Shown: positions 37,808 through 47,447, counted from the stretch's first letter. The stretch is 64,000 bases of DNA from Gammaproteobacteria bacterium (GCA_027315405.1 DAHUYB010000036.1:1-64000); one strand, 5' to 3'. The notes: generated by a model from the sequence alone, not told the origin. Translations and numbers: made by a program.

Positions 37808-38182
37808 ATGAAATTCACTCAGGACAAACCCGCCAGCGGCGCCAACTACATTCGCGCCTACGCTCCGGGACGCATCAACGTCAATGATCGGCTATTGAAC
37901 GCGAGCCTGGTGCTTTCCCCTGCGACGCTCATGGAAAACTGGCCGCCACAGCGCTTTGAGGACATCACACTGCAACATCTGGAAACCGCATTGGCCTTGG
38001 AACCTGAAATCCTGGTCATCGGCACCGGCCGCACCCTGCAGTTTCCAGAAGCACGGATTATGGCGGAAATCCAGCAACGCGGCATCGGACTGGAAGTACT
38101 GGACACGGCCGCCGCCTGCCGGACTTATAACGTGCTGGTGAGTGAGAATCGAAACGTGGTGGCAGCGCTGCTGATGATCTGA
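37808..38182 (+). CDS. Mth938-domain (DUF498/NDUFAF3-like) protein
   Basis: 124 residues from ATG 37808; the open frame upstream to 37571 is antisense to the neighbour and not used. Family features are INVNDRLLNASLVLSPATL, EILVIGTGRTLQFP and GLEVLDTAAACRTYNVLVSE. The mitochondrial relative NDUFAF3 assists complex I assembly; bacterial members have no established role. It is divergent from the COG4255-recJ operon (55-base gap) and converges with rpoS. Confidence 0.85.
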   Translation: MKFTQDKPASGANYIRAYAPGRINVNDRLLNASLVLSPATLMENWPPQRFEDITLQHLETALALEPEILVIGTGRTLQFPEARIMAEIQQRGIGLEVLDTAAACRTYNVLVSENRNVVAALLMI

Positions 38183-38219
38183 ATGACGCAGTTTTACTTT
38201 GCAGCCTAATTTAAAAAAA

Positions 38220-39233
38220 TTACTCGAATAATGACTCTTCCGACAAGCCCTCGCTTTCCAGTATCTGCCGCAGGCGCTTCATGGCATCCATCTGAATCTG
38301 GCGCACGCGCTCGCGGGTGACGCCGATGGCAATGCCCACGTCCTCCAGCGTGCCCTTATCGTGGCCGTTCAGGCCAAAACGGCGCTCCACCACTTCGCGC
38401 TGCTTCTCATTCAGGCGCGCCAGCCATCGCTCCACGATGGCCTGCAAATCCGTATCCTGCAGAAGCGTCGAAGGGTCGGTATTGTTTTCATCCGGAATGG
38501 CATCCAGCAGCATCCGGTCGCCGTCCTTGCCGATGGGTGTATCCATGGAGGTGACGCGTTCATTGAGACCCAGCAGCCGCTTCACGTCCTCGATAGGTTT
38601 GTCCAGCAGTTCCGCGATCTCTTCCGGCGAGGGCGCACGGTCCAGTGACTGGGACAGCTTGCGGGCGGCGCGCAGATAGAGATTGAGTTCCTTGATGATG
38701 TGGATAGGCAGGCGGATGGTGCGGGTTTGGTTCATGATGGCCCGTTCGATCGTCTGACGGATCCACCAGGTGGCGTAGGTCGAAAATCGGAAACCGCGTT
38801 CCGGATCGAATTTCTCCACCGCATGGATCAGGCCCAGATTACCCTCTTCGATAAGGTCCAGCAGCGGCAAACCGCGATTGATGTACTTGCGCGCAATCTT
38901 TACCACCAGCCGCAAGTTGCTTTCGATCATACGGCGACGCGAGACTTCGTCGCCCTTCAGGGCACGGCGGCTGTAATAGACCTCTTCCTCGGCGGTAAGC
39001 AGCGGCGAATAGCCAATTTCCGAGAGATACATGCGGGTGGCATCAAGCTGAGCGTCACCGAACTGCGGTTCGGGCTCGGCCGGTTCCGGACGAAGCACTA
39101 CTGCTACCCCGTCATCCAGCAGGGATTCCTCGCCGTTGCCCTCCAGCAGGATAGCCGGGTTCAGCGGCTCCTCGGGTTCGGGAAACAGTTCATCATCCGA
39201 TTCCGGTGCGCCTTCGCGATTGAAACTCGTCAT
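38220..39233 (-). CDS. rpoS: RNA polymerase sigma factor RpoS
   Basis: Stationary-phase and general-stress sigma factor. About 337 residues. Region 1.2-2: [79 protein letters not shown]; region 4: [19 protein letters not shown]. The long acidic N-terminal tail ([11 protein letters not shown]) and the nlpD neighbour distinguish RpoS from RpoD. An upstream TTG (39257) would add eight residues; ATG 39233 is preferred, with no strong ribosome-binding site at either. Confidence 0.97.
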   Translation of the reverse strand: MTSFNREGAPESDDELFPEPEEPLNPAILLEGNGEESLLDDGVAVVLRPEPAEPEPQFGDAQLDATRMYLSEIGYSPLLTAEEEVYYSRRALKGDEVSRRRMIESNLRLVVKIARKYINRGLPLLDLIEEGNLGLIHAVEKFDPERGFRFSTYATWWIRQTIERAIMNQTRTIRLPIHIIKELNLYLRAARKLSQSLDRAPSPEEIAELLDKPIEDVKRLLGLNERVTSMDTPIGKDGDRMLLDAIPDENNTDPSTLLQDTDLQAIVERWLARLNEKQREVVERRFGLNGHDKGTLEDVGIAIGVTRERVRQIQMDAMKRLRQILESEGLSEESLFE

Positions 39234-39303
39234 GGTATCCGGGACGCTCTCAAACAAGCGCGTGTGGCTAATCTTGCCAAGTGTGTGACCCTCTATGCAA
39301 GCG

Positions 39304-40059
39304 TCAGTGTGGCGGCAGATAACTCAAGGGGTTGACGGGTTTGCCGTTATAACGGATTTCAAAATGCAGCAAGGGATGCCCATCCCGGTCCAAACCCATG
39401 GTGGCAATGCGCTCGCCGGCTTTGACCCGATCGCCCTCCTGCACCAGCATCTCATTATTGTCCGCGTAGGCACTCAGGAACTGATCGCTGTTCTTGATGA
39501 TGATGAGCTTGCCGTAGCCAATAATGGCGCTGCCGGTGTAGACCACCTTGCCGGGCGCGGCGGCATAGATGTCCTGGCCCTGCACGCCGCTGATATCGAT
39601 GCCTTTGGAGAGCGGATTGTTCGGGTGATACATGCGCACGAGCGCACCTTGGGCCGGCCAGACCCAGTGCAGGGCACCGGAAGGTGGTGTGTAAGCGTTT
39701 ATTGGTGCAGAGGTTGAGAGGCTTGCCACCGCGCGCGGCCGCGTGGCGGGCCTGACCACGGATCCAGCAACCACCTGTGATGGCGCCGCCAAGATCAGCG
39801 TCTGACCCGGCTTGATGAGATAGTCAGAGCCGATGCGGTTCCAGGCCGTCACGTCATGGTAGTCAAGGCCATAGCGCCAGGCAATGGAATACAGCGTATC
39901 ACCCGGTTTGACGGTGTACTGCCGGGGGATCGGCTCAGCCGCCACCACCTGTTGCCCCGACCGGGAGGTGCTGGCAGGGTTCCAGGTAAGCGCACCGGCA
40001 CAACCGGCCAACAAACTACTGCAACACCCCACGATGAAAACCGCCCGTGGGGTATTCAC
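39304..40059 (-). CDS. nlpD: Lipoprotein NlpD, LysM and degenerate LytM domains
   Basis: Outer-membrane lipoprotein that activates the amidase AmiC during cell separation. 251 residues from a GTG that overlaps the pcm stop (GTGA). Lipobox LLAGC at 16-20. LysM repeat [20 protein letters not shown] to GQTLIL. The C-terminal M23-like domain has SKGIDISG and [10 protein letters not shown]; the zinc-ligand His of active M23 enzymes is missing in the first motif and the HxH motif is HFE, as expected for a regulatory LytM protein. It lies 46 bases before rpoS, whose promoter in E. coli lies inside nlpD. Confidence 0.95.
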   Translation of the reverse strand: MNTPRAVFIVGCCSSLLAGCAGALTWNPASTSRSGQQVVAAEPIPRQYTVKPGDTLYSIAWRYGLDYHDVTAWNRIGSDYLIKPGQTLILAAPSQVVAGSVVRPATRPRAVASLSTSAPINAYTPPSGALHWVWPAQGALVRMYHPNNPLSKGIDISGVQGQDIYAAAPGKVVYTGSAIIGYGKLIIIKNSDQFLSAYADNNEMLVQEGDRVKAGERIATMGLDRDGHPLLHFEIRYNGKPVNPLSYLPPH

Positions 40060-40721
40060 TCCAAGCCTCCCACCAATGGCACGAAGCTCACCCGATCCAA
40101 CAGTTTGCGTGCATAGTCGGTTTCACTGCGGCGCGTAATCAGCAACAGTTCTTGCCCGCTGGGGCTGCCCACCGGAATCACCAAGCGGCCGCCGACCGCG
40201 AGCTGCGCCAGCAGCGCCGCCGGCACCTCTGCCGGCGCGGCGCTCACTAGGATGCCGCCGTAAGGTGCATGCTGCGGCCAGCCCCAGCCGCCATCCGCGT
40301 GGCGGAATCGCACATTGCGGACCTTGAGCCCGTTCAGGGTTTGGCGCGCACGCAATTGCAGTGCTCCCAGCCGCTCAACGCTGTACACCGTCGGCACTAG
40401 AGCGGCCAGAATCAACGTCTGGTAACCGCAGCCGGTGCCTACCTCCAGTACCGTTTCGGGCGTGCCATCCGCCAACAATGCCTCGGTCATGCGCGCCACG
40501 ATGTAGGGCTGGGAAATGGTCTGACCGAAGCCGATGGGCAGCGCCGTGTCTTCGTAGGCGCGGCTGGCCAAGGCTTCGTCCACAAACAGATGCCGCGGCG
40601 TGGAGCGGATGAGATTGAGCACCGCAGCGTCGCGGATGCCCTGCTCCTTGAGGCGCGCCATGAGTCGCTCGCGGGTGCGCGCCGAGGTCATGCCGATGCC
40701 CCGGGTGCCGGCGACATTCAC
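40056..40721 (-). CDS. pcm: Protein-L-isoaspartate O-methyltransferase
   Basis: SAM enzyme that repairs isoaspartyl residues in aged proteins. About 221 residues. Motifs are [38 protein letters not shown], the SAM site [18 protein letters not shown], and GGRLVIPVG. The GTG at 40721 overlaps the surE stop (GTGA) and gives the [13 protein letters not shown] start seen in relatives; ATG 40691 is the alternative. Part of surE-pcm-nlpD-rpoS. Confidence 0.95.
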   Translation of the reverse strand: MNVAGTRGIGMTSARTRERLMARLKEQGIRDAAVLNLIRSTPRHLFVDEALASRAYEDTALPIGFGQTISQPYIVARMTEALLADGTPETVLEVGTGCGYQTLILAALVPTVYSVERLGALQLRARQTLNGLKVRNVRFRHADGGWGWPQHAPYGGILVSAAPAEVPAALLAQLAVGGRLVIPVGSPSGQELLLITRRSETDYARKLLDRVSFVPLVGGLE

Positions 40722-41473
40722 GGTAAAGGCATCCCTTGCAGCCAATGAGAGAGGGGATTGAGGGCGTTATATTGCGTCAGATCAATCTGCAGCGGCGTAA
40801 CTGAAACAAACCCGCGGCGCACCGCATGAAAATCCGTGCCAATGCCGGCATCCTGCTCGGCACCGGGCGGCCCCACCCAATAAATAACCCGGCCGCGAGG
40901 ATCAGTGGTCTTGGTGACTGGCTCGGAACGGTGCCGGTAACCCAGACGCGTAGCCTCGACCCCTTGCAGTTCATTCCACGCCATGTCTGGCACATTGACA
41001 TTGAGGATGGTGTTGGCCGGCAGCGGATTGGTCAGCAGCCGTTGCACCAGATCGCAGGTGACGCGCGCTGCCGTGGGGTAGTGATGTGGGGTTTCCGTCA
41101 CCAGCGATACGGCGATCGCCGGGTAACCTAGGAAACGCCCCTCGATGGCCGCCGCCACGGTGCCGGAATACAGCACATCGTCCCCCAGGTTGGCGCCGGC
41201 GTTAATGCCGGAGACCACCATGTCAGGCTCGTATTCCAGCAGGCCGGTAATGGCCAGATGCACGCAGTCGGTGGGAGTACCGTCCACGCACACCACCCCC
41301 GGTTCATCCCGGCGGACCCGCAATGGCAAATCCAGGGTCAGGGAATGGCTGGTGCCACTGCGGTTGCGGTCCGGGGCGACGACGGTGACCTCGGCAAAAT
41401 CGCGCAGCGCCTTGGCCAGGCAGCGCAAACCTTCGGCGTGACAGCCGTCATCGTTACTGAGAAGAATTTTCAC
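40718..41473 (-). CDS. surE: 5'/3'-nucleotidase SurE
   Basis: Metal-dependent phosphatase acting on nucleoside 5' and 3' monophosphates, linked to stationary-phase survival. 251 residues. N-terminal [11 protein letters not shown] carries the metal ligands Asp8 and Asp9; the family segments [14 protein letters not shown] and [19 protein letters not shown] follow. In most gammaproteobacteria surE directly follows truD; here a roughly 5-kb block separates them. Confidence 0.97.
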   Translation of the reverse strand: MKILLSNDDGCHAEGLRCLAKALRDFAEVTVVAPDRNRSGTSHSLTLDLPLRVRRDEPGVVCVDGTPTDCVHLAITGLLEYEPDMVVSGINAGANLGDDVLYSGTVAAAIEGRFLGYPAIAVSLVTETPHHYPTAARVTCDLVQRLLTNPLPANTILNVNVPDMAWNELQGVEATRLGYRHRSEPVTKTTDPRGRVIYWVGPPGAEQDAGIGTDFHAVRRGFVSVTPLQIDLTQYNALNPLSHWLQGMPLP

Positions 41474-41559
41474 CCGATAATCCGCCGGTACAGCAGCGAC
41501 CCCTAGGATACTGTAAAAGCACGCTTGATATACTGTTGCCGGCCAGGGTAGCGGCAGTC

Positions 41560-42099
41560 ATGACAAGCAACAATAAGCTCAGTGATGAAGAGTCGCGCGT
41601 ATTCCGCAAGGCGGTGGCGGATACCAGGCCGTTGCCCTCCAGACCGTTGCGTCGTGGACCCAAACCAAAACCACGCGCGCGCTTTGCACGCGCCGCCGAA
41701 GTGGAAGTGCTGGAGGCAAGCCTCACCGGCCTGCCGGATCCAGACGAACCGCTGCTGGGAGAGGGCCTGTACTATGCCAAGCCGGGTGTGCAGCAGGCAG
41801 TGCTGCGCAAACTGCGCCGCGGCCACTTCAGCGTCGGCGCGGAACTGGATCTGCACGGCCTGGGCAGCGAAGACGCGCGCCAGGCGCTGGCTGAATTCCT
41901 ACAGGAAGTGCGCGGCCAACGCACGCGCTGCGTGCGCATCATCCACGGCAAAGGCTATCGTTCCGGCCCGCGCGGCCCGATACTGAAGCAGAAGCTCAAT
42001 GGCTGGTTGCGGCAACGGAACGAAGTCATGGCATTCTGCTCTGCGCGCCCGGTGGACGGTGGTACCGGCGCGGTGTATGTGTTGCTAAATAGCCGATGA
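41560..42099 (+). CDS. Smr-domain protein (SmrA/YdaL type)
   Basis: 179 residues. The C-terminal Smr domain shows ELDLHGLGSEDARQAL and CVRIIHGKGYRSGPRGP, motifs of MutS2-like nicking endonuclease domains; the last stretch SARPVDGGTGAVYVLL is typical of stand-alone SmrA proteins. A basic Arg/Pro-rich N-terminal region precedes it. An in-frame TTG at 41536 would add eight residues, but ATG 41560 is preferred. Role in DNA or RNA processing is inferred. Divergent from surE. Confidence 0.85.
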   Translation: MTSNNKLSDEESRVFRKAVADTRPLPSRPLRRGPKPKPRARFARAAEVEVLEASLTGLPDPDEPLLGEGLYYAKPGVQQAVLRKLRRGHFSVGAELDLHGLGSEDARQALAEFLQEVRGQRTRCVRIIHGKGYRSGPRGPILKQKLNGWLRQRNEVMAFCSARPVDGGTGAVYVLLNSR

Positions 42100-42130
42100 T
42101 TGTTTGCTCTGCTTCCCGGGGAGAGCTGCC

Positions 42131-42304
42131 ATGCATATCAACATCAATTTGCTGGTTATCTTCACGCTCGTCGGCGGCCTGATTCTGCTGTTGTGGCCGA
42201 AACTCTATGAACGCCTCAAGTGGCTGCGCTACCTTGTGGGCGTGGTGCTGATCGTGCTTGGCATCCTGGCGTTGTTGGGCATATATATCCCGTACATCAA
42301 CTGA
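42131..42304 (+). CDS. DUF3096-like two-helix membrane peptide
   Basis: 57 residues with a good GGGGAGAG sequence upstream of ATG 42131. Two hydrophobic helices (about 5-22 and 31-53) flank the basic turn LWPKLYERLKWLRYL. The NINLLVIFTLVGGLILLLWP pattern fits DUF3096 small membrane proteins, whose function is unknown. It is 31 bases after the Smr gene on the same strand and converges with the truncated TPR gene. Confidence 0.7.
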   Translation: MHININLLVIFTLVGGLILLLWPKLYERLKWLRYLVGVVLIVLGILALLGIYIPYIN

Positions 42305-42334
42305 CTTCACGGCTTATATGCAGCGACAGCGATT

Positions 42335-43468
42335 TCAGTTCGCTGTCGTCACGGGCAAATCTTTGGGCGTGTACGGCAACCCCATCTTCTTCAGCACCGC
42401 CTTGAAGCGCGGATCGTTGCGGATAGGATCCAACACAGGAAACCACAGCAGTTGCGGAAACATGGTGTTGCCGTTGGCTGCATCATCGGCGAGCACCGCC
42501 AAGGCGCGATCGTTCTCACCCAATTGGATCAAATACAACGCGTACACGGTGGCGTAGCGGCGCATGCTGGCATAAGCAGGCGATGTCTCCAGGGCTTCCA
42601 CGGCAGCGGCGCGCCGGGCCGGATCGGTAATGCCACGTATCAATAACGCAGGGATCTCCGGATCTATGCCGCTGAGCGCGGCCGCAGCGCGACTTTGTGC
42701 TTCCGCCTCAGGATAACGATGCAAATTGAGATAGATCAATGCCGCGGAGTGATGCACGAACACGCTGTCCGGATGCGCCTTCACAATGGCCCTGATTTGC
42801 GCGGCAGCGGCATCCGCGTCATCACGATGCAATATCAACCGGAGTTGCACGCGAATTGCGCCGCTTATTCCGGACAACGGATCGCGCTGTAGTGCGCGGT
42901 CAATCTCCACCAGCGCGGGTTTGAGCTGGCCGACCCCGCCCAGAAATTGCGCGTACTGATTCAGCGCCTCCGCGTCACCGGGCGTCAATGCCAATGCGCG
43001 TCGCAGGGCGCGATCTGCATCGGCCCAGCGCAGCTGGTTGCTGTACACCACGCCTTGCGCGACGTAGGCCAGCCCGTTGCTGGGATCCAGCGCGAGGGCA
43101 TGCTTTGCGGATTCCAGCGAATTTGCGTACGCGATTCCTGTAGGATCCGGCCCATAAGCCGGAAGCAGTGCCTGAACTTCCGCCAGCGCGGCCCATGCCT
43201 GCGCGTAATCTGGATCAATCCCTACGGCCTGCTGAAACGCCCCGACGGCTTCGCTGACAGAGCGCGCCGCCAACAAGGGCAATCCGCGCAGATAGAAATC
43301 ATGCGCGTGCGGGTCAACTGACCTTTGCGCGACCAGCGGTTGTGCATGGCGCCACTGCACGCGCAGTTTGTCGGCGATCGCAGTGGAAATCTCGTCCTCG
43401 ACCGCGAAGATGTTGGTCAGCTTGCGATCGTACTTCTCCGACCACAGGTGATCGATATAATTATCGTA
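42335..43468 (-). pseudogene. 5'-truncated TolB-like/TPR gene (copy C)
   Basis: The frame is open for 378 codons after a TAA at 43469-43471. Its first recognisable residues (HLWSEKYDRKLTNIFAVEDE) are the C-terminal end of the COG5616 TolB-like module, followed by TPRs and a family C-terminus (FPVLDPIRNDPRFKAVLKK). The membrane segments and the VLPFxNLS strand found in copies A and B are missing. Translation could begin at a GTG (43360), giving a 341-residue cytoplasmic TPR protein, but no clear ribosome-binding site supports that. It abuts the 3' end of copy B at a palindrome. Most likely a deletion remnant or gene fragment; a functional short form cannot be excluded. Confidence 0.6.
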
Positions 43469-43487
43469 TTACGATAATCGTATCGAT
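43451..43487. repeat. 37-bp imperfect palindrome with a perfect ATTATCGT/ACGATAAT core
   Basis: Two 17-base arms (ATCGATATAATTATCGT and ACGATAATCGTATCGAT) match at 15 of 17 positions around an ATT centre; the inner 8-base half-sites are perfect. It sits exactly between copy B's stop and the point where copy C's similarity begins, and holds C's upstream stop codon. It could be a transcription-factor operator from a lost promoter, a bidirectional hairpin or a recombination scar. Confidence 0.75.
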
Positions 43488-43488
43488 G

Positions 43489-45582
43489 TCAAAACCCGGG
43501 AGCCGCCCCCACGGTACTGGCCACCGGCACCGTCACGGGAATCGCGGCGGGTTTGTACTTGGCGTATTGCTGCAGCAGCGCCTGAAAGCGCGGGTCGTGG
43601 CGGATCGGGTCCCAAGCCGGGTCCAGCCACAGCATCACCGGCGAGTAGGCATCGCCGATGCCGGGACTGGCGAGCGCCTTGGCGAGCAACGGTACGGCAA
43701 GGTCGGCGCGGTGGGCTTGCGCGTACAGTGTAGCGTTGCTCTCCGTGTATACCGGCCTATAACTCTGGTCCACAGATTTATTGATGATCGCCTGCGACCT
43801 AGCGAGGGCCTCCAGGCCTTCCGCGGAGTGACCGAAGCCCAACTCGTCGTCGGCAATAGCGTTCCATACAAGTGCCAACGTGATGCCCTGCTGTACGGCA
43901 AGCTGCGCACGGGCAATCGGGAGCGCCTGCGCATACAGCGGCCGGGCGTGCGCCATGTCGCCCATCAGCCAGTAAAGGTCGGCCTGTTGTTGAGTTTTCC
44001 CGTTTCCCCTTCTAAAGTTGTCCGGCGTATCCGGAATGCTGTCGAGCAAGGTAAGTGCTTCACGATACTTGCGTTGGTAAATCAACAAAGTCACGCGCTG
44101 ACGTTTCAATGCGGGATCGTCGCCTTGTGCCGCAGCCAGTGCGTCCGGGATGTCACCGGTGCTGAACAGGATGGCGTTGGAGTAGCGAGTCTCAGCGTTG
44201 CTATTGTTCGGGTCGAGCGCCAGTGCGCGCTGCAAGGCATTCTCGGCATCGGCATAGCGATTCACCATCATGTAGGTCTCGCCCAAATCGAAGGTCAACG
44301 CCGAATTGCGCGGATCAAGTGCCAGTGCCTGCTGCAATGAGGCAATCGCGTCATCGAAGCGTCCCTGGCGGCGTTGAACGTAGCCCTGCGCCTCGAGCGC
44401 ATCGGCATCATTGGGCTTGAGCTTGAGCGCGGCGGCGAAGTATTTGAGTGCTGCATCGTAATCGCCGCGGCCCCAGTATTCATTATAGCCGAGAGCAAGC
44501 TGTGCTGCGGCGAGATCGGATTGCAGTTGCAGCGCACGCTCGGCATCCGCACGCGCCTGCCGATTGAGCTGCTTGACATCCAGGCCGCCGCCGCCGAACC
44601 AGGCGAGTTCGCTTTCGATAACGGACAGCCTTGCCCAGGCAAGCGCGAAGCTAGGATCCTGTTCAACCGTTTGGCGGTACAAAGGGATGGCGGCTTTCAT
44701 GCTTGCCGTGTCGTAATTGATGTTGGCCTTGTTAGCCTGATACTCGGCGCGCAGGAACAGGTCGTAGGCCTCCCGGTTCTTCGTCGGCACCGTGGCCAAC
44801 GTGGCCGTTTCGGCAGGGCTGAGCTTGGCATTCAGGGCAGTCGCAATCTTGTCGGCCACCTCGCCCTCGACGCCGAACACATTATCGAGTGTGCGCGTAT
44901 AGGCCTGCGCCCAGATGTGTTCGTCGGTCTTGACGTCAATCAACTGCACATTGATCAGCACCTGATTGCCAGCTTTCTGCACGCTGCCTTCGAGGATGGT
45001 CGCCACACCAAGCTGCTGGCCGATTTGCGTAAGATTTTCCGGATGGCTCGCATACTCTGCAGTCGAGGTGCGCGCAATCACCTTGAGATCCTCGATGTCG
45101 GCCAGCTTGGTCAGGATCAGGTCCTGCATGCCGGCTACGAAGTATTCGTTGTTTTTGTCCGCGCTGAGATTCTCAAAAGGCAGGACCGCGATGGATTTGG
45201 ACGCAACCTGAGCCGTTGCGACCGGCTCGCCAGATTGGGCATGTAACACAGAAAAGCGAAAGGCAAAGAATCCGGAGACAGCCGCGAGAATAACCACCAC
45301 AACGGATATGGAGGTCCCGAGCTTGCGATGCTGGTGTTGCCAGGCGCTGCTTCCCGATGCATCCCTGGGTCGTGCCAGCAGCCAGGTCAGCACCAGCACC
45401 ACCGGTAGGCTGGCGACCAGCACGATCACCAGCACCGGCACCGCCCACGACCAGCCGAAATACGGAAACACGCGCGCCGCGAGCTGCATCACGAAACCGA
45501 TGACCACCGCGTAGGGAATCACCACGCGGCCAATATAGTGCCGCTTTAGGCGATCCAGCCAGCTTAACCCCTCATCAGCCAC
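43489..45582 (-). CDS. Membrane-anchored TolB-like/TPR protein (copy B)
   Basis: 697 residues, function unknown. The layout matches copy A: three N-terminal hydrophobic segments (about 18-40, 45-68 and 89-110), a COG5616 TolB-like module (about 128-250, SIAVLPFENLSADKNNEYFV and VATILEGSVQKAGNQVLINV), then many TPRs with canonical ALKLKPNDADALEAQGYV-type repeats. It ends LDPAWDPIRHDPRFQALLQQ. The start is GTG, with no ATG alternative in frame nearby. It lies 53 bases downstream of the enoyl-CoA hydratase-like gene on the same strand. No enzymatic domain is seen, so a scaffold or sensor role is inference. Confidence 0.82.
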   Translation of the reverse strand: MADEGLSWLDRLKRHYIGRVVIPYAVVIGFVMQLAARVFPYFGWSWAVPVLVIVLVASLPVVLVLTWLLARPRDASGSSAWQHQHRKLGTSISVVVVILAAVSGFFAFRFSVLHAQSGEPVATAQVASKSIAVLPFENLSADKNNEYFVAGMQDLILTKLADIEDLKVIARTSTAEYASHPENLTQIGQQLGVATILEGSVQKAGNQVLINVQLIDVKTDEHIWAQAYTRTLDNVFGVEGEVADKIATALNAKLSPAETATLATVPTKNREAYDLFLRAEYQANKANINYDTASMKAAIPLYRQTVEQDPSFALAWARLSVIESELAWFGGGGLDVKQLNRQARADAERALQLQSDLAAAQLALGYNEYWGRGDYDAALKYFAAALKLKPNDADALEAQGYVQRRQGRFDDAIASLQQALALDPRNSALTFDLGETYMMVNRYADAENALQRALALDPNNSNAETRYSNAILFSTGDIPDALAAAQGDDPALKRQRVTLLIYQRKYREALTLLDSIPDTPDNFRRGNGKTQQQADLYWLMGDMAHARPLYAQALPIARAQLAVQQGITLALVWNAIADDELGFGHSAEGLEALARSQAIINKSVDQSYRPVYTESNATLYAQAHRADLAVPLLAKALASPGIGDAYSPVMLWLDPAWDPIRHDPRFQALLQQYAKYKPAAIPVTVPVASTVGAAPGF

Positions 45583-45635
45583 AGGCGCCCCGCTCTTTTT
45601 CTGAGTCGAACTCTGGACATTCTATACTGGGTAAT

Positions 45636-46397
45636 TCAGCTCTTGCGCGCGGCCAACTGCGCCACCAACGCCCGCATGGCAGTCTGGGTTTCGGAACTGA
45701 ACCAGACTTTCATTAGGTCTGCATGGCTGCGCTCGCCGAGTTCAGCGAACAAGGTGGCGAGATCGGCGCGCGCCAGCTTGCGGGTGGCAGCTACAGCTCG
45801 CGGCGGCAAAGCCAGCAGACTGCGGCACCATTCCAGCGCCGCCGGCAATACCTGCTGCGCCGGCAGCACCTGATCCACCAAACCAATCTGCAGGGCTTCC
45901 GCGGGCATAATCAGCAGGCCGTGCAGGCACAGGCGCTCCGCCTGGCGCACACCCACCAGCCGTTTGAGCGCCGCGTAGATCACCGCCGGTACCGGCAGGC
46001 CCACGCGCACTTCATTGAGACCGATCTTGAATTTGCCCTCGGCGGCGATGCGGGTGTCGCAAAAAATCGCCAGTACCGCGCCACCTGCCGGACTATGACC
46101 GGTGAGCACCGCCGCCATCGGGATAGGTGATAAGGCAATGAACCGCAGCAGACTGATGAATTCCTTCCAGAACACATCCATGGAGGTTTTATCCAGTTTA
46201 AGAAGCGCCGGCACATCCAGTCCCGCCGAGAACATGCCCTCCGCGCCCGACAGTATCAATGCTCGCGCACCTTTATCTGGCGCTGTCTTTACAGCCATAT
46301 GCAGTGCATGCACGAGGGCGGGATTCAGTGCATTCGCCGGCGGATGTGCCAGGCGCAGCTCCACTATGCCGGCATCGTGTTCAATCCGTGTTAGCAT
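45636..46397 (-). CDS. Enoyl-CoA hydratase/isomerase family protein
   Basis: About 253 residues of the crotonase fold. The oxyanion-hole strands are visible in ALILSGAEGMFSAGLDVPAL and AVLTGHSPAGGAVLAIFCDT. The second catalytic Glu of true hydratases is not obvious (GLPVPAVIYAALKRLVG), so it may be an isomerase or act on an unusual acyl-CoA; the substrate is unknown. The ATG at 46397 has GGAGGAG six bases upstream, better than the two Met codons before it. It overlaps the end of truD by 17 bases. No other beta-oxidation gene is nearby. Confidence 0.82.
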   Translation of the reverse strand: MLTRIEHDAGIVELRLAHPPANALNPALVHALHMAVKTAPDKGARALILSGAEGMFSAGLDVPALLKLDKTSMDVFWKEFISLLRFIALSPIPMAAVLTGHSPAGGAVLAIFCDTRIAAEGKFKIGLNEVRVGLPVPAVIYAALKRLVGVRQAERLCLHGLLIMPAEALQIGLVDQVLPAQQVLPAALEWCRSLLALPPRAVAATRKLARADLATLFAELGERSHADLMKVWFSSETQTAMRALVAQLAARKS

Positions 46398-47442
46398 CAC
46401 CATCTCCTCCAGTTGCAGCATATGCCTCCAGCAACTCATGCACTACGGTGGTTGCATAGGCGCCCGCCGGCAGGAAAAACTCCAGTTTGAGTGTACGTTC
46501 ATCTACAGTTTCCCAGCTCAAATCGCGCACCGGCAGGCGCAAGGCGCGCCGCGCCGATTCCAGGCCGGCGGCCTCCAGTCCATGGGCGAAAGTTTTATAT
46601 TGGCTGACGACATCGGTCTCCAGCGTCTGCACTTCACCGGATACGCGCCCGTCTCCACGCCCCCATAACGGACCTGTCGGATGCACATCGCCTGCGGAGC
46701 AGCGGGCCGTAAGCGCCCCGTCCACGGTACCCGCATGGAAAACACTGTGAGTGCCATCCAGCATGCACACCTCACCCGGCATGACGACATTCCAGGAATG
46801 ATCCAACACCCGCTGCGACAATACCGCATTGAATATCAGACTGCGGGCGGAAGATAACAGCAGCCCGCGAAGCTTGCGATCGCGCACCGAGCGCGGGTTG
46901 GCGAACATTCTAGCGGCGCTTTCGATATTGGCGCCGTCATGGCCAAAACGCTGTGGACCAAAATAGTTTGGCACGCCCTGCTCACGGATTATTGCCAGTC
47001 TTGATCCCAACTCGGCGGCTGGTACTGACAGGTTGCGTAATATCAGGCGGAAACGATTGCCCTTGAGGCTGCCGATGCGCAGCTTACGGCGGTGGCGCGC
47101 AACACTGAGCACGCGAAATTCCGCATACTCGAGCGCCGCCCAGTCCGGCTGTACACGTTTGCCGAGCCACAGGCTGAAATGCTGTACGGCTAGCGCGTGC
47201 CGGTCCTTGATGCCGGCATAGCTCACTTCGCGCGGCGCCACGCCCGCGTATCGCGCCAGCTCCCGAGCCACCCACAGGGTATTCGCGCCCCGCTTTTCCA
47301 CCTTGAGCAGCAAATGCTCGCCTTCGCCGTCCGCCTCGAAGCCCAGAACCTCATCCACCCGGAAATCCTCGGGTGTCGCACGGATACGGACGCGGGCCGC
47401 TACCGGGCCATGGGCACGGAGCCATGGAGGCAGATGTGTCAC
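46381..47442 (-). CDS. truD: tRNA pseudouridine(13) synthase TruD
   Basis: Converts U13 of tRNA-Glu to pseudouridine. About 354 residues from GTG 47442 (the E. coli enzyme has 349). The catalytic Asp80 is in VSYAGIKDRHALAVQHFSLW, and GVPNYFGPQRFGHDGAN is the family motif. The open frame upstream overlaps ispF in another frame and looks non-coding, so the GTG just after the ispF stop is chosen, despite only a modest GGAAG 13 bases before it. Confidence 0.94.
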   Translation of the reverse strand: MTHLPPWLRAHGPVAARVRIRATPEDFRVDEVLGFEADGEGEHLLLKVEKRGANTLWVARELARYAGVAPREVSYAGIKDRHALAVQHFSLWLGKRVQPDWAALEYAEFRVLSVARHRRKLRIGSLKGNRFRLILRNLSVPAAELGSRLAIIREQGVPNYFGPQRFGHDGANIESAARMFANPRSVRDRKLRGLLLSSARSLIFNAVLSQRVLDHSWNVVMPGEVCMLDGTHSVFHAGTVDGALTARCSAGDVHPTGPLWGRGDGRVSGEVQTLETDVVSQYKTFAHGLEAAGLESARRALRLPVRDLSWETVDERTLKLEFFLPAGAYATTVVHELLEAYAATGGDGDANTD

Positions 47443-47447
47443 AGGCT

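Noticed and set aside
43342-44340. 332-codon plus-strand frame opposite TPR copies B and C
   Set aside because: Spans the antisense of two homologous genes and has no recognisable features.
42335-46439. Accessory block examined for insertion sequence, phage or defence genes
   Set aside because: No transposase, integrase, terminal repeats, target duplication, nuclease or methylase domains seen; the block is made of TPR, Smr and crotonase genes.
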